Of a stretch of 64,000 nucleotides of DNA, positions 43,025 through 50,721 are shown one piece after another. Each line of letters opens with the position of its first letter. The stretch's first letter is position 1. The notes beneath the pieces were generated by a model. That model worked only from the letters and a program-made list of their open reading frames with translations, did not search any database and was not told where the DNA came from. The position numbers and the translations under genes are program-made. The stretch lies in NCBI GenBank assembly GCA_910587055.1, contig CAJUKY010000001.1, positions 139,270-203,269 of the forward strand. Reading direction: 5' to 3'. This DNA is from Candidatus Gastranaerophilales bacterium (GTDB lineage: Bacteria > Cyanobacteriota > Vampirovibrionia > Gastranaerophilales > Gastranaerophilaceae).

Positions 43025-44272
43025 ATGGGGATGAACGTTACAGGAGTAAACAGCTATTCAGCAAATGCGCTGCCAAGCACAGCGCCTAAGTACACAAGTC
43101 AGGTGCAATCAAGCTTGCTCTCACAGCCGGCTTATGATACGGTTTCTTTTTCAGGAAGAGCACAGCAATTGCAAACTCAAGAAAAAGAAGGTATGAGCAC
43201 AGGTGCAAAAGTAGGGCTCGTTGCAGCTGCAGCTACAGCAGTGATAGGCATTTGGGCAGCATCACGCGGTAAGAAAATAAATACAAATAATGGCGAAACA
43301 ACAAAATTGGTAAACAATATAAAAACAGGTTTAAAATCAATATTTACAAAAGCAGGCCGTGAATCATACAATACACTTGTTAAGAATTCAGATAAACTTG
43401 ATGATGTTGCAAACGGTCTTAGAAAAGCTTCAGCATCAAATGTAACGGATGATATGGTAAAAGCTGCAGATGATAACGTTAAAAAACTAGAACAACAGGC
43501 TAAAGATTTAAGAAAAACAATAAATCAAAAACAAGGCTTCCTGGATAGCTTAACCGATAAAACAACAGAAGAAGGAACAAAGCTGGCTGATGAAATAAAA
43601 GAATTGCAAACAAAATTAGATGATTTAGTAAAAACTGGCACTGATGCTACGGGTAAGACAACGCAAAGCAAAATACAACAGGCAAAAAACCAGCTACGCG
43701 AACTTTCTTATTCTCAGTCAGTAAAGGGTGATAAAAACTTTGAACAATTGCTGGAAACACAAAGTGAAGCTGCAAAAAAACTTAGCAATCTTCAAGAGGC
43801 AAAGAAAACATTACAAAAACAAGAAACCGATTTGGTTGATACAATAAATAAATTAACCGAACAACAAAAAGGAAAACTTCTAAGTTCAGAACAAGCGGAG
43901 ACACTGGCCAAAAGTAAGGAAGAACTTGGAAAAATTCAATCAAAATTAGCTGAATTTACAGCTGACACCGGTGAAAAATCAATCAAAGCAGCTCAAGCAG
44001 CTGAAAAATCCGCTACAGGCCGTGCACTCAGCTACAGACATATGGCAGGTCAATGCAATATGGCTCAATTACAATATAATGACAGTAAAACAGCATATGA
44101 AGCTTTGGAAAAAACCCTTAATGCCACTCCGATAAATTTACAATCTGCAGACGATATTAAAAAGCTTGCTGAATTAAAAACAGCTATGGAAACAAGCAAA
44201 CAGGCTTTTGAAAAGGAACAGGCAAACTGGACAACATTCATCGGAAAAGTTACAGACTGGTTTAAGAAATAA
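43025..44272 (+). CDS. Uncharacterised membrane-anchored coiled-coil protein (family A, second copy)
   Basis: A 415-residue paralogue of the protein at 40487. The N-terminus ends in DTVSFSGRAQQ (the motif), followed by one membrane segment (~60-78) with SRGKK, then TKLVNNIKTGLKSIF. The remaining ~300 residues form a Lys/Glu/Gln-rich coiled coil (LEQQAKDLRKTINQKQGFLD and similar). There is no signal peptide. GGAG lies about 11 bases before the ATG. It probably forms a long membrane-attached rod; the partner is not known. Confidence 0.7.
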   Translation: MGMNVTGVNSYSANALPSTAPKYTSQVQSSLLSQPAYDTVSFSGRAQQLQTQEKEGMSTGAKVGLVAAAATAVIGIWAASRGKKINTNNGETTKLVNNIKTGLKSIFTKAGRESYNTLVKNSDKLDDVANGLRKASASNVTDDMVKAADDNVKKLEQQAKDLRKTINQKQGFLDSLTDKTTEEGTKLADEIKELQTKLDDLVKTGTDATGKTTQSKIQQAKNQLRELSYSQSVKGDKNFEQLLETQSEAAKKLSNLQEAKKTLQKQETDLVDTINKLTEQQKGKLLSSEQAETLAKSKEELGKIQSKLAEFTADTGEKSIKAAQAAEKSATGRALSYRHMAGQCNMAQLQYNDSKTAYEALEKTLNATPINLQSADDIKKLAELKTAMETSKQAFEKEQANWTTFIGKVTDWFKK

Positions 44273-44309
44273 CATACAGTCAAAGTTTCAAGATTCACCC
44301 CTTTTAATC

Positions 44310-44338
44310 AAAAAGCCTCTGATTTTCAGAGGCTTTTT
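44310..44338 (+). terminator. Rho-independent terminator
   Basis: AAAAAGCCTCTGA and TCAGAGGCTTTTT form a 13-bp stem around TTT, directly after the family A gene. Confidence 0.92.
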
Positions 44339-44350
44339 GCACATTAGAGA

Positions 44351-44366
44351 TTAACATTTGTAACAA
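44351..44366 (+). promoter_or_regulatory. Copy of the recurrent upstream element
   Basis: TTAACATTTGTAACAA, 15 of 16 matches, 64 bases upstream of a TATAAA box (44415) that precedes the gene at 44462. Confidence 0.38.
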
Positions 44367-44461
44367 ATATGCGGGGTGCTTAAAATTTAGCCTCCGCAAA
44401 AGTTTTTATTATATTATAAAGGCATTAGTATGCCTTATAAAAACATGAAGGTATAAATCAA

Positions 44462-45367
44462 GTGATAGAGTTAAATCTGGATTTAGCATATCTTTCATAT
44501 TATTACGCGTTATCCACAAAAAGGATAAATCAGTATGCTGTGCGTGATCCTGAAAATATAATAACTCTTGAAACTATGGCAGGGGCAGTTACTCTTGATA
44601 AAGAAGAGTTTATGAAGCTTATGACCCATCCTGCCAAAGTTGCAAAAATTCTGCAATTAGAACGTCCGAAAAACAGATATTTAATTCTTAAAAATTTAAA
44701 TGAAAGAGATTTGGCAAAAATTCTGCCTTATTTAAACTCAGAACAGCTTGCATGGGGGCTTCAATACTTTACATCTGAAAAACTCGAAGAATTAATAAAT
44801 AAATTACCTACAGAACAGGTAGCAACTCTTGTCTTTCAGCATTTCGGAATGATGGACATCTTGAATTTGATGGAAGATGATAAGATGAATAAATTTTTAA
44901 AGAGCGATAAGCTTGAAAAAAAAGATGTAATGAAATATTTTGAACAGCTTGATGATGATAAGTTCAGAGCCATTATGATGAAGCAATTCGGTATTTCAAT
45001 GCAGGATAAAGGCAAAGGCGATTACATCAAAATGATTGATGAGATGAACCCTGATAAATTCCTTGAATTTTTAATGAATTTTGAAAGAAAAGATAAAATG
45101 GAATTAATTTCAGGGCTTGTTGAGATTAATCCAAAATATATACTGGAATTTGATAATGAAGATATATCAAAACCGTTTATGCTGATGGATAAAGATAAAA
45201 TACTAAAAACAATGCCTGTTTTAGATCCTGAATTTTTAGCACCGATGATTGAAGAATTGCCGCCTGAATTAATTCAGGTTGTAGCAACACAGATTGACCC
45301 TGAAATTTTTGCGGAAATTCTGGTACAGGAATTCCCTGATGTTCTAATGGAAATGCTTTTAGGGTAA
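44462..45367 (+). CDS. Helical-repeat protein resembling MgtE N-terminal or FliG-like domains
   Basis: A 301-residue, highly acidic, all-helical protein starting with GTG. It contains repeated units of the form LxxLxxxxxxELLxxLPxEQVAxL. The C-terminal ELPPELIQVVATQIDPEIFAEIL looks like the MgtE intracellular N domain or the FliG N-terminal fold. No membrane segment is seen, so it is not itself a magnesium channel. A role as an adaptor in a flagellar or transport complex is possible but unproven. The recurrent 16-base element lies upstream. Confidence 0.45.
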   Translation: MIELNLDLAYLSYYYALSTKRINQYAVRDPENIITLETMAGAVTLDKEEFMKLMTHPAKVAKILQLERPKNRYLILKNLNERDLAKILPYLNSEQLAWGLQYFTSEKLEELINKLPTEQVATLVFQHFGMMDILNLMEDDKMNKFLKSDKLEKKDVMKYFEQLDDDKFRAIMMKQFGISMQDKGKGDYIKMIDEMNPDKFLEFLMNFERKDKMELISGLVEINPKYILEFDNEDISKPFMLMDKDKILKTMPVLDPEFLAPMIEELPPELIQVVATQIDPEIFAEILVQEFPDVLMEMLLG

Positions 45368-45405
45368 GATTATAATCGCTGCAAACATACACCCAAAGGT
45401 TAATA

Positions 45406-45442
45406 TGGATTGCCGCAGTCGTTAACACTCCTTCGCAATGAC
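45406..45442. repeat. Possible palindromic intergenic repeat remnant
   Basis: GGATTGCCGCAGTCG and CTTCGCAATGAC resemble the ends of widespread small palindromic repeats that read like GGATTGC...GCAATGAC. The arms are ATTGC/GCAAT. Only this copy was found in the window. Confidence 0.35.
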
Positions 45443-45500
45443 AAAAATTTATATTGTTAATACAAAAATTGTTTTTCGTGTAAAACCGTATACGGTTACC

Positions 45501-45788
45501 TTAATTTATATTTTTAAAAGTTAAATTTTTTGGCATGGAGGGTTTTTTATACCTGTAATAAAAAAATGTATCAATTGCAACAAGAAACAGGTTCAGCGCA
45601 TAAAGGTAAATTACCCAGTCATTATTATGTAAAACTTTATGAATCATGCCCGAAACATACCCTATCATCACAAGCCATAAAAATAAAATGCTTTTCCCTT
45701 CAACATTTTTTGTTCTGTATGTTTTTGCAACCTGAAAAGGCCAGCTGGCGCCAAAGCACAGCATCATAATTGCTTCGAATATGCTCAT
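45501..45788 (-). CDS. SemiSWEET/PQ-loop-like small membrane protein
   Basis: A 95-residue protein with three predicted membrane helices (about 4-18, 33-48, 59-76), the size of bacterial SemiSWEET half-transporters. WPFQVAKTYRTKNVEGKS matches the conserved PQ-loop opening (the PQ itself is replaced by FQ). As a dimer it may pass small sugars or act in signalling. It is a single gene opposite to its neighbours. Confidence 0.7.
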   Translation of the reverse strand: MSIFEAIMMLCFGASWPFQVAKTYRTKNVEGKSILFLWLVMIGYVSGMIHKVLHNNDWVIYLYALNLFLVAIDTFFYYRYKKPSMPKNLTFKNIN

Positions 45789-45940
45789 AAATCCTCTTTT
45801 CCTCTTTTTTAGGGCATTTTATTGAGGTAAACTTTTTCCGCCCAAAAATTATACCATAAAAAATTTAAGGTGTTAATTTTTATATTTAATACACCCGTAT
45901 ATGGCAAAAATGAAGATTATATGTTATAAAGCTTGATATA

Positions 45941-46729
45941 ATGGAAAATCTGGTTGAAATAAAAAACGTATTTAAAACATATGAAACAAAGGGTGCATTT
46001 TTAGGGCAAAAAACAGAGCCTGTGCACACTCTGCGTGATGTGAGCCTTGATATAAAAAGAGGTGAAATCATAGGTCTTGTCGGGGAATCAGGAAGCGGAA
46101 AATCAACTCTCGGCAATTGCATTTTAAAACTTTTAGATATAAATTGCGGCGAAATTTTATATGACGGGAAAAATATTAAAGATTTTTCAAAAGCGGAAAC
46201 AAAAGAATTCAGAAAAAAAACAGGATTAATTTTTCAAAATCCCTATTCAAGCTTGAATCCAAAGATGAAAATTAAAGAAATCTTAATGGAGCCTTTAATT
46301 GTTCACAATATTCAAAATAAAAAAAGAAGAATAGTTATGCTGAATAATATTGTAAATCTTACAGGGCTGAATGCGGACGATCTGGAAAGATATCCTCACG
46401 AATTTTCAGGCGGGCAAAGGCAGAGGATTGCAATTGCAAGAGCTTTAATATTAAAACCGGAGTTTGTTGTGGCGGATGAACCTATTTCAGCGCTTGATGT
46501 GAGTATTCAAGCCCAGATAATCAATCTTTTAATTGAATTAAAGGATAAATTCAACCTGACATATCTTTTTATATCCCACGATTTAAACGTTGTAAAATAT
46601 TTATGTTCAAAAATTGCAATAATGTACAGGGGCGAGATTGTGGAAACAGGCACCACGGAAGAAATTTTCAACAGCCCGAAACATAAATATACAAAACTTC
46701 TTTTAGACTCCATCCCGGAGATTGTATAA
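45941..46729 (+). CDS. Peptide/nickel ABC transporter ATP-binding protein (OppF/DppF type)
   Basis: A 262-residue ABC ATPase with Walker A GESGSGKST, the Q-loop in FQNPYSSLNP, the signature SGGQRQR, and Walker B VVADEPISALD. The GIQNP..LNP pattern and overall length fit the OppF/DppF group. The matching binding protein is close by on the other strand (47.5-49.4 kb), but no permease genes are in the window. A TATAAA box lies ten bases before the ATG and no ribosome-binding site is seen. Confidence 0.88.
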   Translation: MENLVEIKNVFKTYETKGAFLGQKTEPVHTLRDVSLDIKRGEIIGLVGESGSGKSTLGNCILKLLDINCGEILYDGKNIKDFSKAETKEFRKKTGLIFQNPYSSLNPKMKIKEILMEPLIVHNIQNKKRRIVMLNNIVNLTGLNADDLERYPHEFSGGQRQRIAIARALILKPEFVVADEPISALDVSIQAQIINLLIELKDKFNLTYLFISHDLNVVKYLCSKIAIMYRGEIVETGTTEEIFNSPKHKYTKLLLDSIPEIV

Positions 46730-46732
46730 AAA

Positions 46733-46758
46733 ACCGGCATTTAATAACTCATGCCGGT
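46733..46758 (-). terminator. Rho-independent terminator for minus-strand genes
   Basis: ACCGGCAT and ATGCCGGT form an 8-bp stem. On the minus strand it is followed by TTTTTT, so it closes the SIMPL and binding-protein transcript; on the plus strand no T-run follows. Confidence 0.7.
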
Positions 46759-46784
46759 AATTGTGTCGTATTTGAAATTTAATA

Positions 46785-47525
46785 CTATTTTATCCCAAAA
46801 ACCACATTTGATACTGCGGTGATTTTCTTTTCAATTGAAGTTGTATCATTTATACCCCAGTCTGATACTTCGTTTGAATCCGGAGGGGTAATTTGAAATA
46901 CGCCCATTCTAACGGAGCGGATTTTACCGACCCTGTTATTTGTAGCTTTAAGCATTTCTTTTGCTCTGAATTTTGCATCAGCAGTTGCTTTTTGCAACAA
47001 TTCGGCTTTTTTATCGGAGAGTCCTGAATACAGATAATTCGGTTCAAATGAATTTATCACAATGCCTTTTTCAATCAATGAAGGAATTTCAAGATGAAGC
47101 TTTTTAATTAATTCAACATCTTTAGAATTAATTTTTACAGTCTGTTCGTATGTATATCCTGAAATTTCCTGCGTTGAATAACCGTTTGGAGATGTTTTAT
47201 ATTTTGCATAATCATTTATGCCCAAAAAATCTATTTCATTATCCTTTATGCCTTTTGATTTTAAAAACTGAACAACAACGGGCTTCTGATTTGATAACAT
47301 TCTGTAAGCTTCACTTCTTGAAGGGGATTCTGTTTTTATTTGAAATTTCCAAACTCCTGAATCAGATGTTACAATTTCACTGGCTGAGCCGGTTACCGTT
47401 ATTTCATCTTTTGAAAAATTATTTGATATTAATTTTGCGCCGAAAACAAATGCAAAAATTAAGCTTAATCCCAAAATAACAGCAAATACAACTATTTGTA
47501 TCCTTGCAACCTTCTCAAACATCAT
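46785..47525 (-). CDS. Second SIMPL-domain (DUF541) protein
   Basis: A 246-residue membrane-anchored SIMPL protein. An N-terminal hydrophobic helix (about 10-30) is probably an uncleaved anchor, followed by the SIMPL fold (ITVTGSASEIVTSDSGVWKF opening). It is a distant relative of the SIMPL protein at 30.8 kb. It is eight bases downstream of the peptide-binding protein gene on the same strand. Exact function is unknown. Confidence 0.78.
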   Translation of the reverse strand: MMFEKVARIQIVVFAVILGLSLIFAFVFGAKLISNNFSKDEITVTGSASEIVTSDSGVWKFQIKTESPSRSEAYRMLSNQKPVVVQFLKSKGIKDNEIDFLGINDYAKYKTSPNGYSTQEISGYTYEQTVKINSKDVELIKKLHLEIPSLIEKGIVINSFEPNYLYSGLSDKKAELLQKATADAKFRAKEMLKATNNRVGKIRSVRMGVFQITPPDSNEVSDWGINDTTSIEKKITAVSNVVFGIK

Positions 47526-47533
47526 CTCTCCTT

Positions 47534-49384
47534 TTATTTATCTATATAAATTTCTTCAATATTATGAACCGTGCCCCCTAATTGCGTCGGATAAATATTT
47601 TTAAATTTATTCCTTATAGCAACAATATTTACAGGGCTGTAAAGATATATTACGGGATTATGCTCCGCTACTATCTTTTGATATTCATTATACAACTCTT
47701 TTCTTTTTTGTACATCGGTTTGAACTTTTGCTTCATCAAAAATTCTGTTCAATTCGGCTTCAAAAGGAAGGAGCCTGTCGGTTGATTTCATGTCATTTTC
47801 AGAGCGCTGATTAAAAAGGTGAAGCGTACCGTTTGAATGCCATACATTATTCCCCGAATGCGGCTCCAGAGGGTTTCCTGTTAACGACATAATGGCTGCT
47901 TCGTAATCAAGAGTATTTGTCATTCTGTTTACAAGGGTATTGAATTCAACAGGTTTAAAATTTACTTTCATACCGAGTTTTGACAAATCTTCTTTGATAC
48001 TTACGCCCGTTGCCTCTCTTTGAGTGTTTCCCGCGTTTGTTGAAAGCTCAAATTCAACCTTGTTTCCGTATTTATCGTATAAAACTCCGTCTTTCAGCAC
48101 AAAGCCTGACTGTTTTAATAACTCACGCGCATATTCAATATCCTGCGGGTGGCCTTTTGCAACTTCATCATTTATAAAAATACTTGAAATACTCTCTGCC
48201 GTATAAAGGGGCTGACCTACACCCGATAAAACATTCAATACAAGGCTTTCTCTATCTATTGCCCAGTCAACCGCTTTTCTAAAATTTTCATCGTTAAACC
48301 ACATCTGCTTTTTGGGGTCAATATAAAATTCTCCCTTATTATTTTTTCTTGTATTCATATTGAATACAATAAAGGAAGTGTTTGTTGTGGGACCTAAATT
48401 ATAGAGAGTGTAATCGGAATTTTTTTCAAATTCACGGTATCTTGAAGCCATAGACCCGGGGATTGTTGTTGTATCTGTTTCTTTCGCTTCAAATTTTATA
48501 ATGTCATTATTTAAATCGCCCACAATAAGCATTATCCACCTATCAAGATATGGCAGTTTATGTCCTTCTTTATCAATAACGTAATAATCAGGATTGCGTT
48601 CAAACACAACTCTTTGTGCGGGGATATATTCTTTCAATTTAAAAGCACCCGAAACTACAAAATCAGCGGGTTTTGTTGTTGTGGAATAAAAACTTCTGAA
48701 ATATTCTTTACCTTTATCTACAGCGGGTTTAAAGATATGTCTTGGGGCAATTGAAAGAGATAAATTCCTTAAAAACGGTGCAAAAGGAACGGGGGTTTTA
48801 AATTTTACCGTGTATTTATCAATTTTTTCAACCACAGGAAGCTTTCCTTCAACATAAAGCATATCCCTTATGCTTGTATCACCAAAGCCTGCAAATATTA
48901 TATTATTATAGGTAAATATAACGTCATCCGCGGTTATTTCCTTGCCGTCAGACCATTTCAGCCCGTGCCTGAGTTCTATTATATAGGTTAAATTGTCAGG
49001 CAGCATTTCCAGTCTTTTTGCCATACGAAGACTTACATCCCCCGTATAAGCATCCGTGGATAAAAGCCCGTCATACATTAATCCCGCCATCTGTGCCGAT
49101 GTTGCATCGTTTGTATTAAAGGGGTTAAAGGTTTTCGGGCCTTCGCCTATTGTAGATGTGACAAAATCTCCTCCGAATTTGCCGACTTCACCGCGTGACA
49201 CAAGATAATCAACACCGTCAATTGTTTTTGTTTCAGCCGGCGGAAAGCTGTATTCTATAATATCAAGCGGTCTTGCATTTGAAAATTTCGGTTCTTCATC
49301 ATACCCTGTATCCTGCTTCAGACAGCCTTTTAACATAAGGGCAAATAAAAATAATATAAATATTATGTAAAGTATTTTTTTCAT
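47534..49384 (-). CDS. Peptide ABC transporter substrate-binding lipoprotein (family 5)
   Basis: An extracytoplasmic solute-binding protein, 616 residues from ATG 49384. The hydrophobic leader LYIIFILFLFALMLKGC ends in a lipobox-like LKGC, so it is likely a lipoprotein. The SBP_bac_5 core is clear: LRHGLKWSDGKEITADDV, and the C-terminal AEHNPVIYLY. It would bind oligopeptides for the ATPase encoded nearby. Fifteen further codons upstream are open, but TAAAAT lies seven bases before ATG 49384, pointing to this leaderless start. SIMPL gene follows. Confidence 0.88.
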   Translation of the reverse strand: MKKILYIIFILFLFALMLKGCLKQDTGYDEEPKFSNARPLDIIEYSFPPAETKTIDGVDYLVSRGEVGKFGGDFVTSTIGEGPKTFNPFNTNDATSAQMAGLMYDGLLSTDAYTGDVSLRMAKRLEMLPDNLTYIIELRHGLKWSDGKEITADDVIFTYNNIIFAGFGDTSIRDMLYVEGKLPVVEKIDKYTVKFKTPVPFAPFLRNLSLSIAPRHIFKPAVDKGKEYFRSFYSTTTKPADFVVSGAFKLKEYIPAQRVVFERNPDYYVIDKEGHKLPYLDRWIMLIVGDLNNDIIKFEAKETDTTTIPGSMASRYREFEKNSDYTLYNLGPTTNTSFIVFNMNTRKNNKGEFYIDPKKQMWFNDENFRKAVDWAIDRESLVLNVLSGVGQPLYTAESISSIFINDEVAKGHPQDIEYARELLKQSGFVLKDGVLYDKYGNKVEFELSTNAGNTQREATGVSIKEDLSKLGMKVNFKPVEFNTLVNRMTNTLDYEAAIMSLTGNPLEPHSGNNVWHSNGTLHLFNQRSENDMKSTDRLLPFEAELNRIFDEAKVQTDVQKRKELYNEYQKIVAEHNPVIYLYSPVNIVAIRNKFKNIYPTQLGGTVHNIEEIYIDK

Positions 49385-49391
49385 AGTATTG

Positions 49392-49397
49392 ATTTTA
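49392..49397 (-). promoter_or_regulatory. -10 box of a probable leaderless promoter
   Basis: TAAAAT on the minus strand, then seven bases, then the ATG at 49384. No ribosome-binding site is present. Confidence 0.45.
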
Positions 49398-49512
49398 CCA
49401 TAATTTTCTGTTACAAAAATACTAAACAAAAAGGCAAGTTTAGATGGATAATTTTTCCCATTAATAAAAATTTTTTAAATTTGCTTATAAAAAAAGGAAT
49501 GGCAATTTATTT

Positions 49513-50331
49513 ATGAGAATACTGGTAACCGGAGCAACGGGCTTATTAGGGCAGGAACTATGTCCCATTTTAGAAAAAGAAGGACATCAATTCTGGGCAA
49601 CAAACTCTAAGATTTTTGATATAACAAATAAAAAGCTCGCATCTGAAATTATGGATAAGGTAAGCCTTGATTTAATTATCCACCTTGCCGCTTATACAAA
49701 TATTGATCAGGCAGAAGTTTCAAAAAAAGAGGCAATGAATGTTAATCATTTAGGAACAAAAAATATGGCACAGATAGCAAAGAAACTCGATGTTCCTATT
49801 ATTTATATAAGTTCCGATTCCGTTTTTGATGGAAATAAAAATTCTCCTTATAAGACAACAGATGAAACAAACCCTGTTAATATTTACGGACTTTCAAAAT
49901 TAAAGGGTGAAGAAGAAATAAGAAAACTTAAAAAACACTATATTTTAAGAACAAGCACGCTTTACGGCAAAGGCGGAAAAAATTATGTAGACACAATGAT
50001 TACATTTTCAATGCTTTCAAATTCCATAAGTGTTGTAGATGATCAAATTTTAGCCCCCACGTGGACAAAAGATTTAGCTGATGAAATTATAAAAATAATA
50101 AACGAAAGACCAAATTACGGCACCTATCATATGACATCAGCGGGTGAAGCGAAATGGTCTGATTTTACAAGGAAGATTTTTGAAATTAAAAAAAGAAATA
50201 TAAATGTATCATCGATTGAAAAAAGTGATTTTCCGCGTCCTGCAAAACGCCCGAAATACAGCATACTTGATAGCTCTAATGCACTTCCGAACTGGGAAGA
50301 ATCACTTGAGAAATATTTACTCAGCAGATAG
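49513..50331 (+). CDS. rmlD: dTDP-4-dehydrorhamnose reductase (RmlD-like)
   Basis: An extended short-chain dehydrogenase of 272 residues that makes dTDP-L-rhamnose or a related sugar. The Rossmann loop GATGLLGQE, the YISSDSVFDG segment, the catalytic Tyr-x-x-x-Lys in YGLSKLKGE, and the C-terminal RPKYSILDSS motif are all RmlD hallmarks. The other rml genes are not in this window. No strong ribosome-binding site is visible. It is followed by the structured RNA candidate. Confidence 0.88.
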   Translation: MRILVTGATGLLGQELCPILEKEGHQFWATNSKIFDITNKKLASEIMDKVSLDLIIHLAAYTNIDQAEVSKKEAMNVNHLGTKNMAQIAKKLDVPIIYISSDSVFDGNKNSPYKTTDETNPVNIYGLSKLKGEEEIRKLKKHYILRTSTLYGKGGKNYVDTMITFSMLSNSISVVDDQILAPTWTKDLADEIIKIINERPNYGTYHMTSAGEAKWSDFTRKIFEIKKRNINVSSIEKSDFPRPAKRPKYSILDSSNALPNWEESLEKYLLSR

Positions 50332-50340
50332 AAGGCAGGG

Positions 50341-50368
50341 TTGAAAAATTACCAAAACAGGTTATAAT
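50341..50368 (+). promoter_or_regulatory. Sigma-70-type promoter for the RNA candidate
   Basis: TTGAAA at 50341-50346 and TATAAT at 50363-50368, separated by 16 bases. Transcription would begin near 50375, at the first helix of the RNA candidate rather than at any ORF. Confidence 0.7.
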
Positions 50369-50374
50369 TATATT

Positions 50375-50562
50375 AAAGAAGCGGCAAGGCTTTTGCCTCA
50401 CCGCTCTTGCCCTAGAAAATTGTCAAAACTAGGTCAATTAGTAGCCTTACATAAAGTAAGGCTATTTTAATGAACACTATTTTGTTCATTTTTCCTTTTC
50501 CTTTCTACCTCGCTTTTCAACTAATATTCTGTCGGGTAGATGTCGAGGGCGGAATTATTTAT
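50375..50562 (+). ncRNA. Candidate structured noncoding RNA of unknown class
   Basis: This ~190-base intergenic stretch has a strong promoter and no ORF. It contains hairpins AGCGG/CCGCT (50380-50405), CCTAG/CTAGG (50411-50433), TAGCCTTAC/GTAAGGCTA (50442-50464, perfect) and AATGAAC/GTTCATT (50469-50490), plus TCTACC/GGTAGA (50504-50540). The segment CCGCTCTTG (50401-50409) can instead pair with CGAGGGCGG (50544-50552), closing a multi-branched fold; this competes with the first hairpin. A T-rich tail follows. It does not match tmRNA, SRP, RNase P or the riboswitch consensus sequences I know. The remaining gap to 50721 holds only the manC promoter region (TATAAT near 50677) and leader. Confidence 0.55.
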
Positions 50563-50721
50563 TTTTCAAACTACAATATAATTCAATGTAAATATTTTAT
50601 AATATTTTATACTTCCTTGCATCATTCAATTATTTTAGAAACTTTTTAAAAAATTTGTGCGGGCAGGGGTTTTATTGTATAATTAACTAACGGGATTTAG
50701 AATTTTAAGAGGAAGAGTTTT

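Noticed and set aside
50375..50562. Riboswitch for the manC gene
   Set aside because: The element is followed by T-rich sequence and a separate TATAAT box closer to manC (near 50677), so it is more likely an independent RNA than a leader of manC.
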